From Lycorma delicatula (taxonomy: Eukaryota; Arthropoda; Insecta; Hemiptera; Fulgoridae): 64,000 bases of DNA. The number at the start of each line of letters is the position of its first letter. Within the stretch, counting starts at the first letter, position 1. The translations under genes were made by a program, and so were the position numbers. Below the pieces are notes generated by a model. That model saw nothing but the letters and a program-made list of their open reading frames with translations. It ran no database searches and was not told the origin of the DNA. Positions 32,991 through 42,960 of this stretch are shown in pieces. The DNA lies in the NCBI RefSeq assembly GCF_047948215.1, contig NC_134465.1, positions 51,491,946 to 51,555,945 of the forward strand, in the 5' to 3' direction.

Positions 32991-33192
32991 AATTTAGTTA
33001 AGTGATTTTTAAACTGTGCGCCGCGGCCTATTCACAGGGGCGCCGCGAAATATTGTAAAAGTTTCATAATTAATTGAACAAAGACATTTATAATTATAAA
33101 TTTAATGTTAATAAAGTAAAAAAATAATGAAGATACACGAGTTTTATTTATTTTTATTTCTTACTTACGCGTAGTCATACTTTTACTTAGGT

Positions 33193-33204
33193 TAGGGCGC
33201 CATA
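33193..33204. repeat. SINE-2 target-site duplication, left copy
   Basis: TAGGGCGCCATA, repeated exactly at 33501-33512. It is MITE sequence duplicated on SINE insertion. Confidence 0.9.
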
Positions 33205-33500
33205 ACCCAACGGGTTGGTCTAGTGACGAACGCGTCTTTCCAAATCAACTGATTTGGAAGTCGAGAGTTCCAGCGTTCAAATCCTACTAAAGTAAGTTAT
33301 TTTTACACGGATTTGAATACTAGATCGTGGATATCGGTGTTCTTTAGTGGTTGGGTTTACATTAACCACACATCTCAGGAATGGTCGAACTGAGACTATA
33401 CAAGACTATACTTCATTTACACTCATACATATATCATCCTCTGCAAGTATTATCTGAAAGGTAATTACCGGAGGCTAAACAGAAAAAAGAAAACAAAGGG
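33205..33500 (+). mobile_element. tRNA-derived SINE-2, full-length copy
   Basis: The tRNA-like head has an A-box-like GGTTGGTCTAGTGACGAACG and a B-box-like GCGTTCAAATCCTA. The body is TTGAATACTAGATCGTGGAT, GGTTGGGTTTACATTAACCA, TCAGGAATGGTCGAACTGAG and ACTCATACATATATCATCCT. The tail is TTACCGGAGGCTAAACAGAA followed by A-rich sequence. An exact 12-bp target-site duplication flanks it, so this is the best-defined SINE-2 copy here and serves as the reference for the copies at 36231, 43755 and 48895. Confidence 0.92.
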
Positions 33501-33512
33501 TAGGGCGCCATA
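33501..33512. repeat. SINE-2 target-site duplication, right copy
   Basis: TAGGGCGCCATA, identical to 33193-33204. Confidence 0.9.
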
Positions 33513-33659
33513 GAAAAAATCTCATTGAAAAAGGGCGCCGTGACTCGTAAAAGTTTTGGAACCACTGGTTTAGTCTATAAATAATAGTTTATTAGCAAAC
33601 ACTTACATAATAATTTACAAAAAATTTTGAAAATGATGTTCATTTACTTCTAAGCGTTT

Positions 33660-34960
33660 TACAATTTTTTTTTTTGCTTGATGATATCGCCAATAAGGTT
33701 GAAGAATGTACGTGAGATATAGAAATGATATGCCTGATCAGGATTCGAACCCGGGATCTCCGGTTGAAAGGCTGAGATACTACACCACTCCGCCACGGAT
33801 CTGATCCTGTTCCTGACTATTCTTGTTAGCTGTACCCTTTCTAATTCCTTGATTCCACTGGTAATTTTTGTCTTCAATTCCTGTTGGGTATGTAGATTGT
33901 TCCTATAAACAATTTCTTTTAAGTAACCCCACACAAAAAAGTTTGGACTAGTCGTTTCAGGGAATCTTGGTGACCACAATCCTTCGGAAATGACCAAAAA
34001 TATTCTGTAGCACCTCCTTAATAGAACGAGCTGTATGGAAAATAGCCTGTTGCAACCAAGAGTCATGCTCATCCTTTTACAGTAAGGTTAATTACTGTTG
34101 GATAATTTCTTGGTAGATGGCAGCATCTACAGTTTTTCAAAAAACGTGGGTCCTTTTATTGGTCGTCTTGAAACCGCACACCATACACATATTTTTTGTG
34201 GATGCAGGAGAGATTCAAAGAAAATGTACGGGATTTCAGTATTCCAAGTTCAGTAGTTCTGACAATTAGCATGGTCTTGTTAGTTTTTTTTTTGTATTTT
34301 AAAATATAGTTCAAATTAAAACGAATTTAACTCGTCCAGTTTTTGTAATCTCATTTGATATGTTTGGCACATAGTGGTTTTTTGTTGTAGGTGCTAGACA
34401 CCGATTGAAATGTTGTTCGTAGTATTTGCATCAGTGAAATCCTGTCACAGGCCAGGCTGATGACTGAGAATAGTCAATCAGATTGACGGTCCTCCAGTAA
34501 AGCCCATCAGGGCTAGAGACGGAATCACCTGGCTTGGTGATGACCGGAATCATCATCAGGTATCTTCCCTTATGGGGTCAGGATACCCATCAAGGTAAAA
34601 AGCACTCTTCATCTGTGAAAAACACTTTCTAGAATGTCAGTATTGCCTCAAATGAAGTTCTTAAACCATTGACACTACGGAACCTTTTAGCATAATCAGC
34701 ATTAATTAGTTCATGGAAAACTTGAATTCGATAGGGATAAAATTGCATCATTCTTCTCGCTGCAGAGTGGGCTGAATTTAATGAGATGTTCTTTTCCCGG
34801 TTTAATCTCTGTAAAGATTTATGAGAAAATCTTAAATAATTGTCGGTTTAATGTCCTGTACGACCTGTGTCATTAAAACTGACTTGTGTGGACACTTTTC
34901 CAGTCTAACATCGAACTTGTATAAAGTAATTTTTTAACTAACTTCTGAATAACACATTCT
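33660..34960 (-). pseudogene. Decayed Tc1/mariner-superfamily transposase
   Basis: Minus-strand pieces occur in the right order. Near 34800-34690: LNREKNISLNSAHSAARRMM and FYPYRIQVFHELINADYAKR (helix-turn-helix/linker). Near 34620: VFFTDEECFLP (first catalytic Asp, TDEE). Near 34200: ICVWCAVSRRPIKGPTFFEK and TVDAAIYQEIIQQ. Near 34040: QQAIFHTARSIKEVLQNIFG (region of the second Asp, which I do not see). 33960-33840: TSPNFFVWGYLKEIVYRNNL and HTQQELKTKITSGIKELERV (the D-FFLWGYLK motif, third Asp changed to N). Many frameshifts break it. A segment at about 34430-34600 (TGACTGAGAATAGTCAATCA..) does not fit the protein and may be an insertion. SINE-1 sits in its C-terminus at 33722-33807. Confidence 0.7.
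33722..33807 (-). mobile_element. tRNA-derived SINE-1 fragment inside a transposase pseudogene
   Basis: The minus strand reads ATCCGTGGCGGAGTGGTGTA, GTATCTCAGCCTTTCAACCG and GGGTTCGAATCCTGATCAGG, with tRNA-like A- and B-boxes (B-box at plus 33741-33752). It interrupts the transposase after ..LERVQLTRIVRNR. It is not a functional tRNA gene, because it lacks a foldable acceptor stem and anticodon arm that I can identify. Confidence 0.65.
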
Positions 34961-35287
34961 TCTGGTGGGTGCTTCCTTTTAAAATTTCTCCCTGAACTTT
35001 CGCCGACACACAACATGAGATTTCGTCTATAAATAAGTTTCCATCATGAATACACGTTTTTTAACAGTTAGCCTCTTTTTAACGAACAACAATACACGAT
35101 TATGCAACCTTGTTCAAAGCTTGATGTTTGATACGTATTGACAATGCTCAAATTTACAGGCAATAAACAAACCTTCCTACTCCAGGTTCAGTTGTACCAA
35201 TATCTTCTACATTATTTTACCAATCTCAAACCAATACATCCATTTTTACAATAAAAAATATGTAATAATTTTTTAAATACCGTTCTT
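34961..35287. other. Unassigned stretch
   Basis: May still include decayed transposon N-terminal or UTR sequence. No clear motif. Confidence 0.35.
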
Positions 35288-35491
35288 AAATTAAACGCAG
35301 TAAAAGGAAAATCCGTTCTGAGGTAGCTCAGAATGGATTAGACCACAAGCTTTGATGGTGATATGTAAGATTATGTGAAAGTCATAGCTTCAAATTAAAT
35401 AAAAAATTCAATTTTTAATTTGAAGCTGTTGTCTAATCCATTCTAAGATATCGTCCTAAAATTATTTTTTACCTTTTAATGCGTTTAATTT
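35288..35491. mobile_element. Fold-back MITE-like element with long imperfect inverted arms
   Basis: Arms pair over almost the whole 204 bp. AAATTAAACGC (35288-35298) pairs with GCGTTTAATTT (35481-35491), AGAATGGATTAGAC (35330-35343) with GTCTAATCCATTCT (35431-35444), and AGCTTCAAATTAAA (35386-35399) with TTTAATTTGAAGCT (35414-35427). No coding sequence or clear target-site duplication was found. Confidence 0.7.
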
Positions 35492-36223
35492 GAAAGTGGT
35501 GTTTTATTTTTATTTTTTTACATATTTTTATTGTCTAATTTTTAGTGCATTTAATATAAAAGTGGTTTTTAAAAACTTTTTTATATATATATTTTTTTTT
35601 TACTTTTTAGACTTTATAAGTTTATACTTTATAGCTGCGCTAGCGCACAGGTTTGAGCGATCATTCGAAGTTTTCATGCCTCTCATTTTCAGTACTGCAG
35701 ACAAGAGCTTTAAAAGTTAATATATCTTAAAATATTACTGTATATACTCATATACACTTCACTAACAGCACGAATCTTAGGTTCCTAGTCTCATTTATTG
35801 AAATCTCTCGAGAATTTATACACTGAACCGGTTAGTAATGTCACTCAATACACAAAAGAAAATTCCGCTTTCCAGCCATAATTTAACAAAAGTTGCGAGC
35901 CATTTTTTTCACCGTGTGTTGTGGTCTCGTGTTCAAGCTCTGTCGTGTTTTGCAAAAAGTAAGGTTTTTTTAAATTATTATTTGTACTTTTTTCATTTTT
36001 TTTTTTTTGCAATTTTAAGGTGATTTTGATCTTAGTTTGTAATTTACACGGGGAAAATGCGCACTTCTCCCTTATGATAGAAAAGGAATAATGACTTGAA
36101 AATCATTCAGAAAAGAGTAACAGTATCATTATTTGTACACGATTCTTGAATGAACTGTGTTATCAGTTAGCGCGTGATGCTTGTTTTTCTCAGTTGACTC
36201 CGCATCCAACATGTTAATTTAAT
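35492..36223. other. Unassigned stretch
   Basis: GTGCATTTAATATAAAAGTGG at 35544 echoes the MITE end (GCGTTTAATTTGAAAGTGG). Otherwise no feature is recognised. Confidence 0.4.
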
Positions 36224-36230
36224 TTAATTA
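36224..36230. repeat. Putative SINE-2 target-site duplication, left copy
   Basis: TTAATTA, repeated at 38020-38026 after the SINE tail. It is short and AT-only. Confidence 0.5.
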
Positions 36231-36289
36231 TCCTCGTAAAGTCAGTTACTTTTACATGGATTTGAGTACTAGATCGTGAATACCGGTGT

Positions 36290-36299
36290 TCTTTGGTGG
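36290..36299. repeat. R1-like LINE target-site duplication, left copy
   Basis: TCTTTGGTGG, repeated exactly at 37860-37869. It is internal SINE-2 sequence. Confidence 0.85.
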
Positions 36300-37859
36300 G
36301 TTTTTTTTCTCAGCACCCCTGGGCTGGACCGACTTGTTGGTATTACGCCACCCAGGGGAATGTCTTTATACTCAAAAAGGCCTTCCCGCCTACCAGCTAT
36401 ATACTGGCATTTGGTTAGCTGGCATCTCTCCCGCCACCACCCCATTCGGTCGCCCTAGAGCATAAAACAAATGTTCCGTGCCAAATAACGGCTACTGTGC
36501 CACAAAAACAGATTTGCGACCTCGTTATTCCTAATGCTCCTAGTGAGCTCCTATCTTGCGTGAGCGGTTAAGCTGGGTGCCGTACAGCACCCGCTTTATG
36601 TGTCCGTACCGCTCATTTGTCACATTAAAACTAGATCGGGGAGGCGCACCCCTTGTTACAATTTAAAACTAAAAAAGTTATAAGTTAAAAAGACGGCAAT
36701 TTAAGCCGCCACGCCTCGGTCGCTGTTTGCCAGCTAGTGCCTGTCCACCATTTAAAGCGCTTGGAGCTTATTACTGGCTGATGGCAGCCATTATTTCAAG
36801 GAAGACTTCCCACAGACACGCTACAGGAATCGATAAATCCCATTTAAATTAAACAATCTAACGATGACGGTTGAACATCGCAACCTCATCGAGGAACTCC
36901 CACACGGTCCGACAATGCGGTTCACGCCACATTGACTCGCCGTTTATGAGCGGCCAGTTTTCCCCTTGACCTCTAAGTTCCAGGGTGGCCCGGTCTCTGG
37001 CCCCCCCAAAAGCAGGGCAGTCGAACATTAGATGTTCGTGGACCTCCCCGCAGACACACAACTCATCAGCCGCTAGGCGAAACCTGAACAGATATTGCAT
37101 CAAATTCACAAGGTTGGTGAGCACTTGGGCACCCGCCGCCCTTAAAAATGAACTCGAGGCATACCATCCCCCCAGATCCTGTATAAATCTATACAGAGAT
37201 CTTCCCTTAGTCGTGGTGTGCCATTCATGCTGCCATGCCTCGATCGCGAGGCTCCAAAGCCTCTTCCGCAGGCGGGAAATGGGCAACTGTTTGAAATTTA
37301 GACCCGGTGTATTGTGATAGCCGTTCCGTTCCGGTTCTAGCCCGGCCCGAAACCGCATCCCAAATACCTCGGTTTCCCGACCTCTTCGCAACTTCCACAT
37401 GGCTGCTCGAACTTTCACCACTAAATCGATTGGGAGAGACTTTCCCAATACGGTAGTAGCCTCGTAGGAGGTTGTTTTAAAAACACCAGTGCATACAATT
37501 AAGGCTCTGCGCTGGGCACTCCTTAAATTTAGAAGCAGTGCTCTATTTCTATCCAACCTATGCGCCCAAACTGGCGCCGCGTATGCGATCATACTCTCGA
37601 AGACACCTAGGTACACCAAGTACATTTGGCGACCAGACAGCCCGTATATACTGGCATGGCAGGTTGGCCTACCGGTAGCTCTTTTTGAGAGTAATCTTTT
37701 ATTTTATATGCCCCTTTCACAGTCCTGCCATCGACTAGTACCGCGAGATCATCTGCATATGCCAAAACCTCAACTCCAGCAGGAAACATTCTGTGCAGGA
37801 GATCATCTATAACTAGCAACTATAGCAGCGGCCCCAGGACCGATCCCTGTGGCACCCCA
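36300..37859 (-). mobile_element. 5'-truncated R1-like LINE inserted in a SINE
   Basis: On the minus strand, the element begins at 37859 in the RT motif-B segment GVPQGSVLGPLL, where TAG (37820-37822) replaces the next codon. It continues LLVIDDLLHRMFPAGVEVL and AYADDLAVLVDGRTVKG (YADD active site) to about 37690. An internal deletion and a frame change near 37640 remove most of the thumb. The 255-codon frame 37625-36858 then reads YLGVFESMIAYAAPVWAHRL, LRSAQRRALIVCTGVFKTTS and the C-terminal zinc motif CVCGEVHEHLMFDCP (C-x-C-x4-H-x5-C), typical of R1-clade LINEs. The remaining 560 bp is 3' UTR, ending in eight A (plus-strand T at 36301-36308). Confidence 0.88.
36858..37625 (-). CDS. R1-like LINE ORF2 C-terminal fragment (255 codons, pseudogene)
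   Basis: This is the longest open frame of the nested LINE. It starts within the post-palm region (VYLGVFESMIAYAAPVWAHR), carries the Arg-rich AQRRALIVCTGVFKTTSYEA segment and ends with the zinc-knuckle-like CVCGEVHEHLMFDC and a TVWEFLDEVAMFN tail. The first Met is arbitrary because the frame is an internal deletion product, not an original start. Higher GC than the host DNA agrees with a fairly recent mobile origin. No catalytic residues are in this piece, so it has no enzymatic role. Confidence 0.85.
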   Translation of the reverse strand: MYLVYLGVFESMIAYAAPVWAHRLDRNRALLLNLRSAQRRALIVCTGVFKTTSYEATTVLGKSLPIDLVVKVRAAMWKLRRGRETEVFGMRFRAGLEPERNGYHNTPGLNFKQLPISRLRKRLWSLAIEAWQHEWHTTTKGRSLYRFIQDLGGWYASSSFLRAAGAQVLTNLVNLMQYLFRFRLAADELCVCGEVHEHLMFDCPAFGGARDRATLELRGQGENWPLINGESMWREPHCRTVWEFLDEVAMFNRHR

Positions 37860-37869
37860 TCTTTGGTGG
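37860..37869. repeat. R1-like LINE target-site duplication, right copy
   Basis: TCTTTGGTGG, identical to 36290-36299. Confidence 0.85.
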
Positions 37870-38026
37870 TTGGATTTCAATTAACCACACACCTAAAGAA
37901 TGGTCGACCTGAGACTGTACAAGACTACACTTCATTTACATTCATACATACCATCCCCATGCATCCTATGAAGTAATACCTTATGTTGGTTCCGGAGGCT
38001 AAACAGAAAAGAAAGAAAGTTAATTA

Positions 38027-38611
38027 AGGCATCTTAGCGGCTTGAAAATGTTACTAAAATGTTTTGTATCCAGGAGAAAACCTGTACGAAAAATTTCAGA
38101 ACTAATGGATAAGCGGAAGTGCTTTAAAATTCGAATGAAAAGTTCCGTCACATACATAGTTCAAAAGCGAGTTAATAAAAGAGTGGTAAAAATATAAACA
38201 ACTGATTGTTGGTTCTTTTAAGTTGAATTTTCTGTATTTAAGTAGCCGAAAAATTTAAGTAGTTCGTTACAAAGGTAAGACTAATTTCTTACTTATCTGA
38301 TGATAGCTTACTTTGGAGAAACTAAAATTGAATATGGATAATTTGAAGAAACGATGTTAACGGACTATTATCAAGATTAGGTTTGTCTGCTTAGGAATAT
38401 GCATGTTATGGTTAGAGAATTTTAATGGTTGAGTTTCATTAAAACCAAACTGAGAATTATGTTCAGAAAATTTAAAGACAAATTATATTGAGAGAAAGTC
38501 CAATGGCAATTATGTTTTGAGAAACGTAAGTGGGATTAATTTTAAGAAATTTTTTTGGGGATTTTTTCTTATTCGAAAGTATCTTGGTCCAAATCATCTG
38601 CCTTATTATTG

Positions 38612-38651
<40 letters not shown>

Positions 38652-39785
38652 CGCGCCCACGCGCGCACGTGTCTGTGTTTGAGTGTGAAAAATATTTTTG
38701 CCAGTACTGCTCGTTTCATTCTTGCCTGTTTTTTTCCTTTTCTTTTCTGTGCAGTATGAATGTATTTTATCTGTTATATTGGCATGATTGAATTAAAATT
38801 GACAGATTGTTAAAATTGGACATCGGATGTTTGGTAGATTTATGACCTGATTTTCATGGTTATATAGACAAAATTAAAATGATTGAGGTGTATAGTACAC
38901 GTAAACACACACACACACGCAAGTGCGCAATACATGGCTTCTTATATAATAATAACTTTATCCTCTAAATACGTGCTCAGAATGTAGAATTTTTTTATGA
39001 TATGAAAATAAGTGCTTTATGCAAATAAGTTTTCTTTTTTTTTATTTAATATTAAAATTCGTTTTAATATTAAAAGATACATAATCATATTCCGGCCTGT
39101 ATTTTATGTAGTAGCTGCCATTTGACGTCAAAGAATAATGTTTTTTTTTTTTTTTTTATATAATTTACTTTTGTTTTATAAATCTAAATAAATTCAAGTT
39201 AAGTGTTTTTAACTCAATATAATTTTTATTTATTTATCATTTTTAATTATTTGCGTCATTAAAATCGATTAAATACGTAATAGAGTTTTAATTTCCTGAC
39301 TACAGCTAATAAAGAAAATTATAGTGATCAATCAAAATTTTGGGGTATCAGAGTTTTACCAGATATCAACCTTTAAAGACCTCGCAGTCAAAAGTTATTA
39401 AAAATTTCCAGAATATCTATCTAAGTATGTACATACGTGTGTATTTTGATTAATATCTTTTAACGTAAATACTTCATAAATTAAAAAAAAAACAACTGAT
39501 AAAGTAACACATAAATTCCAATTTTCTTTTAAGATACTCCCCTTAGCATTTCCCCACCTCACAATCCTATTTTTCTTCATTTTTACGTATTTAGTTTCAC
39601 GCCAGTTTATAATGCCCATATAAATCATTTTAACTGATTACGAACAGTGTTAAATTTAAATTATAATAATTTGAATTTAGTGCCAAATAAAACAAGGAAA
39701 AGACTAATTTGGTAGTACTGTCTTATAAACAGAAACAAACACTAATCTATAAATATCCAGCTGTTATGTGTTATACACAAGCATA
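38027..39785. other. AT-rich stretch with microsatellites only
   Basis: (GT)n(GC)n lies at 38612-38665 and a (CA)6 run at about 38903. The open frames of 62-80 codons crossing the first are its translations. 39340-39440 weakly resembles repeat F (AAAAGTTATTAAAAATTTCC). No gene recognised. Confidence 0.5.
38612..38665. repeat. Compound microsatellite (GT)n(GC)n
   Basis: About 30 bp GT followed by alternating GC/CG: pure purine-pyrimidine alternation of potential Z-DNA type. Confidence 0.9.
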
Positions 39786-39794
39786 AGCGAAAAA

Positions 39795-40250
39795 GAAGGT
39801 TCATGCAAGTATGGAAACTGTTATAAAATTTCTTACAAAAGAAAATGTAAAACCTTCAAAAATTTGTGAAAGTTTTAAAAAACAGTTTGTTGATGACACG
39901 TTGCTAAATATAAACATCTATTAATGGATTAAATCTAAATTTAAATTCTCATGAAATATATATAAATCAGTCGATAATAAAAGAGATGGCTGACAACATT
40001 AACACACTTATTCAAAAGATTGTCCAATTATAAAGAGGAATAATGTTTCTACACTTCATATCAGTGTAGGCAGTCATAACTGTACCAGAAATGAACTTAA
40101 TTATTGGAAAGTATGAGCACACTGGATTCCATGAAAGTTTATGGACAGGAAAGTTTATGGTGAAGAGTATAAAGGAGCATGGTTTGTTTGAAAAAGCGAA
40201 CGAGGATAGGAAGGTTTAGAGAGTAGAATGCGGGAAATGGTCATAACGAC
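39795..40250 (+). pseudogene. Mariner-like transposase N-terminal fragment
   Basis: From 39805 the frame reads ASMETVIKFLTKENVKPSKI, CESFKKQFVDDTLLNINIY, a stop, then WIKSKFKF. This matches the first helix-turn-helix of a mariner-like group (ME.VIKFL..EG..P.EI...L...YGDD..+...V..W...F..). Downstream a MADNINTLIQ.. piece (39987) and later broken frames fit the second helix-turn-helix and linker in order. The catalytic domain is missing. Confidence 0.6.
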
Positions 40251-40479
40251 TGTAAAAATACTGCTAAATAATAATAATATGGTATTTTACGAAAAGTTCA
40301 AATTAAAACAGTATCTTGATTTGCTAAGTCAATTAAGCCAAATAAATACTAATATAGATACATGAACATATAAAGAATTTATACATATATAACCCCATCA
40401 ACCTTGGTTTTTGTACCTTTTGATTTAAGGAATCTCAGAACAACTAGAAATACAAAAATCTGGCCGGGATCATTCTGTG

Positions 40480-40493
40480 ACCCCCCCCCCCCG
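40480..40493. repeat. Poly(C) run
   Basis: Fourteen consecutive C in AT-rich DNA, followed by GCAATAA. Confidence 0.9.
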
Positions 40494-41122
40494 CAATAAT
40501 TTACCTCTTTGATATACTATAACAAAAAAATAAAAAAATCGTTGATAAATTTATGCGATTCTGGATGTCAACAATTTTGCTCTTGATAGATTATTTCTTA
40601 GGAGGAAAATAAAATGGAACATTAACATATGTGAGTAAAAAAATTAGTAAAATCGTTATTCTACTGAGTAAAATTTTTATTAATGGAACTCAAGTGATCA
40701 TCTCTCTACATCCCTTCCACCAATTTTAAGCAAAATTAAATTGCATCAACAATCCATTTTCAAAATTTGTAGTAGAAAATACCATAAAAATTGCTCAATG
40801 CAGTCTGAAGATATAAAGGATTTAAAGGAAAAAAATAAAAATTAAGCTTATTATCTCTATTAGTCCAGAATGAAGTTTGGCAAACCATAATCAAAGTGTT
40901 ATACAAATGAAATAGAATCACCTAATTATTCAAAATTGTTACTTTTGAATCCAGAAATGACAAAAGGAAAAAATCCTTTTTATCCTCCCCCTTCCACCTT
41001 TATGGAGATTTGATTAAGACGGGCATCAAAAAGAACCAAAAGTGTATAAGCTTACCAAGAATAATTGAATTATATAAAAAAGTTACTTTACTTTTTGAAT
41101 AAAATATTCATTTAAGGAACTA

Positions 41123-42450
41123 CGAGGGTTAAGTTTTATCAAGGTCCGATCGGTCGTGAAATAAAAATCCGCGCAAAAATCGGATGAACCTTTGCGCATA
41201 TGTGTTGCGCAGCGTCTCTAGTATGGACTTCAATCACCCCGCATCACTTCATTTAGTTCTGAACACGCAGCTAGCACGTAACATGTCTACATCAATAGCA
41301 TCTCCCGCCAAGTGTGAAGTGCGTGCGGTAATTCGATTTCTTCAGGCTGAGGGGTGTAATGCGGCTGAAATTCATCGACGAATAAGTAATGTGTACGGTG
41401 AAACTTCAATGAGTGCAGCAAAGTGCGACAATGGTGCAGGAACTTTAAAGCAGGACGTACAGATGTTCATGATGCAGGTGGTCAGGGAAGGAAGCGAGTG
41501 TCAACCGATGAACTCGTTGAGCGAGTGGATGAGGCATTCGAGAAAATCGTCGGTTCACAATTTCTGTATTTAGTGATTCGTTTCCTGAAATTTCAAGGAC
41601 AGCTCTCTACACCATTGTGAGAGACTTCAGTACCGCAAACTGTGTGCGAGATGGGTTCCCAAGATGCTGTCCGACCATCACAAAACACTGAGAATGGACG
41701 CCTCCCTAACGTTTCTCCAGCGCTACCGCAATGAAGGAGATGATTTTTTGAACAAAATTGTCACAGTGAACGAGACATAGGTCCATTTCGAAACTGAAGA
41801 AAGAAAAGAACAATCCAAACAGTGGATGCATTCTCATTCTCCCAGTAAACCAAAGAAGTTCAAGCGAACCTTCTCCAACAGAAAGTGTACGGCTACTGTG
41901 TTCTGGGACCGGGATGGAGTTCTCCTGGTGGAATTCATGGAACGTGGCACGACCATCACTGCAACCTCATACTGTGTGACTCTTCAACGTCTACGAAGGG
42001 CAATTCATAATAACCGGAGAGGAATGTTGTCATCAGGCATTGTCTTTCTTCATGACAATGCTCGGCCGCAAACTGCAGCTGTAACAAAGAAGCTCCTGCA
42101 GCGTTTTCGTCGGGAAGTGTTTGATCACCCACTATACAGCCCGGACTTTGCTCCATCCGATTTTCACCTCTTTGCTCACATGAAACGCTGGCTAGGAGAA
42201 CAACATTTTGGTACAGACATCGAGCTGCAGACCAGCGTAGAAACATGGCTGAAAACACAGGCGACTCCGTTCTATGACGAGGGTATTGGAAAGTTGATAC
42301 CACGCTACGACAAATGTCTAAATCGGAGTGGCGACTATCTAGAGAAATAGCGTTAACTATGTAAGTACTTGTTACAAATAAAAAATTTGTTATTTTCACT
42401 GTGGTTTTAATTTCGTGACCGATAGGACCATGAAAAAAAAATAACCCTTG
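41123..42450 (+). mobile_element. Complete-length mariner element with TIRs and TA duplication, inactive
   Basis: The ends CGAGGGTTAAGTTTTATCAA..GGTCCGATCGGTCGTGAAA and the reverse complement of TTTCGTGACCGATAGGACCA..AACCCTTG form imperfect TIRs of roughly 35-40 bp. TA at 41121-41122 and 42451-42452 is the target duplication. At 1328 bp it has the normal mariner length, so it is inserted as a whole and inactivated by point changes (see the transposase entry), not truncated. Confidence 0.9.
41283..42350 (+). pseudogene. Mariner (DD34D) transposase pseudogene
   Basis: The likely start at 41283 gives MSTSIASPAKCEVRAVIRFL, QAEGCNAAEIHRRISNVYGE (first helix-turn-helix). A frameshift near 41420 moves the protein to VRQWCRNFKAGRTDVHDAGG, QGRKRVSTDELVERVDEAFE. 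Further shifts follow around 41570-41740. The first catalytic site reads VNET*VHFETEE: Asp is changed to Asn, and the next codon is TAG (41778-41780) in place of the usual Trp. The intact 174-codon C-terminal frame (41826-42350) holds TATVFWDRDGVLLVEFM, FLHDNARPQTAAV (second Asp), SPDFAPSDFHLFAHMKRWLG (third Asp) and the tail RYDKCLNRSGDYLEK. It cannot encode a working enzyme. Confidence 0.92.
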
Positions 42451-42960
42451 TAATTGTGACTGTGCATCTTTACTTCTTAATCCAGTTAGTTGTAAACAAA
42501 ATTAAATTACATTCATGCCTACTAGTCAGAAGTCGGTTAATCCAGTCTGGAGATATTAACAAAATGATCACTGATGAAAAAACAAAAAAAAAAACGTATA
42601 TTTTTGCCCATGAATGAAATTACCTAAATACTTAATAAAAAGTGACATATTAATATAATGTAATCATCTAATTTGTTCAAGAATGTGACTTTGAGTCAAA
42701 AAACAGCAAAAAATAATTTTTTTTCTTGCTCAAAGGTTCATAGTTACCTAAACTGAAAACATTTACCTGCTATTGAGTAAATTTTTTAGATACATTGCCC
42801 ATAAAGTTCATAAATCCTTGTCTCTTGGTCCAATTATGACCAAAATTAAATGTCATCTATGTTCCATTTATAGAATAGAAATCATTGTGACAAATTTCAT
42901 CAAAATTAAATCTATTCAATCAGTTAGAGATATCAAGCCAAACCTGGAATTTATAATACT

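Larger units (their letters stand above)
32998..33555 (+). mobile_element. hAT-type MITE split by a SINE
   Basis: The outer parts 32998-33204 and 33513-33555 align with the inverted MITE at 16564-16855 (GCGCCGCGAAATATTGTAAA, TAATTAATTGAACAAAGACA, GTCATACTTTTACTTAGG, AAAAAGGGCGCCGTGACTCG). The right end is GGAACCACTG. The left end AAGTGATTTTTAAACTG is decayed. Flanks ATTTAGTT and GTTTAGTC match at 6 of 8 positions. A SINE-2 copy is nested at 33205-33500. Confidence 0.75.
36231..38019 (+). mobile_element. 5'-truncated SINE-2 split by an R1-like LINE
   Basis: 36231-36299 (GTTACTTTTACATGGATTTG, GTACTAGATCGTGAATACCG) and 37870-38019 (TTGGATTTCAATTAACCACA, GAATGGTCGACCTGAGACTG, TTCCGGAGGCTAAACAGAAA) form one SINE-2 copy when the segment between them is removed. 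Confidence 0.88.
40610..42960 (+). repeat. Diverged tandem triplication J, one copy carrying a mariner element
   Basis: Anchors occur three times in the same order. First: GAGTAAAATTTTTATTAATG (40669), GAATAAAATATTCATTTAAG (41096) and GAGTAAATTTTTTAGATACA (42775). Second: AAGCAAAATTAAATTGCATC (40729), AAACAAAATTAAATTACATT (42494) and GACCAAAATTAAATGTCATC (42838). AGTCTGAAGATATAAAGG (40802) also resembles AGTCTGGAGATATTAACA (42544). Without the 1.3-kb mariner the period is roughly 350-430 bp. No coding sequence recognised. Confidence 0.45.

Noticed and set aside
33722..33807. Genuine tRNA gene
   Set aside because: A- and B-box-like words are present, but the acceptor and anticodon arms do not pair convincingly, and the same head recurs in SINE copies.
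36985..37812. Plus-strand frames of 110 and 107 codons
   Set aside because: Antisense shadows of the R1-like LINE ORF.
41956..42399. 147-codon minus-strand frame
   Set aside because: Antisense of the mariner transposase C-terminus.
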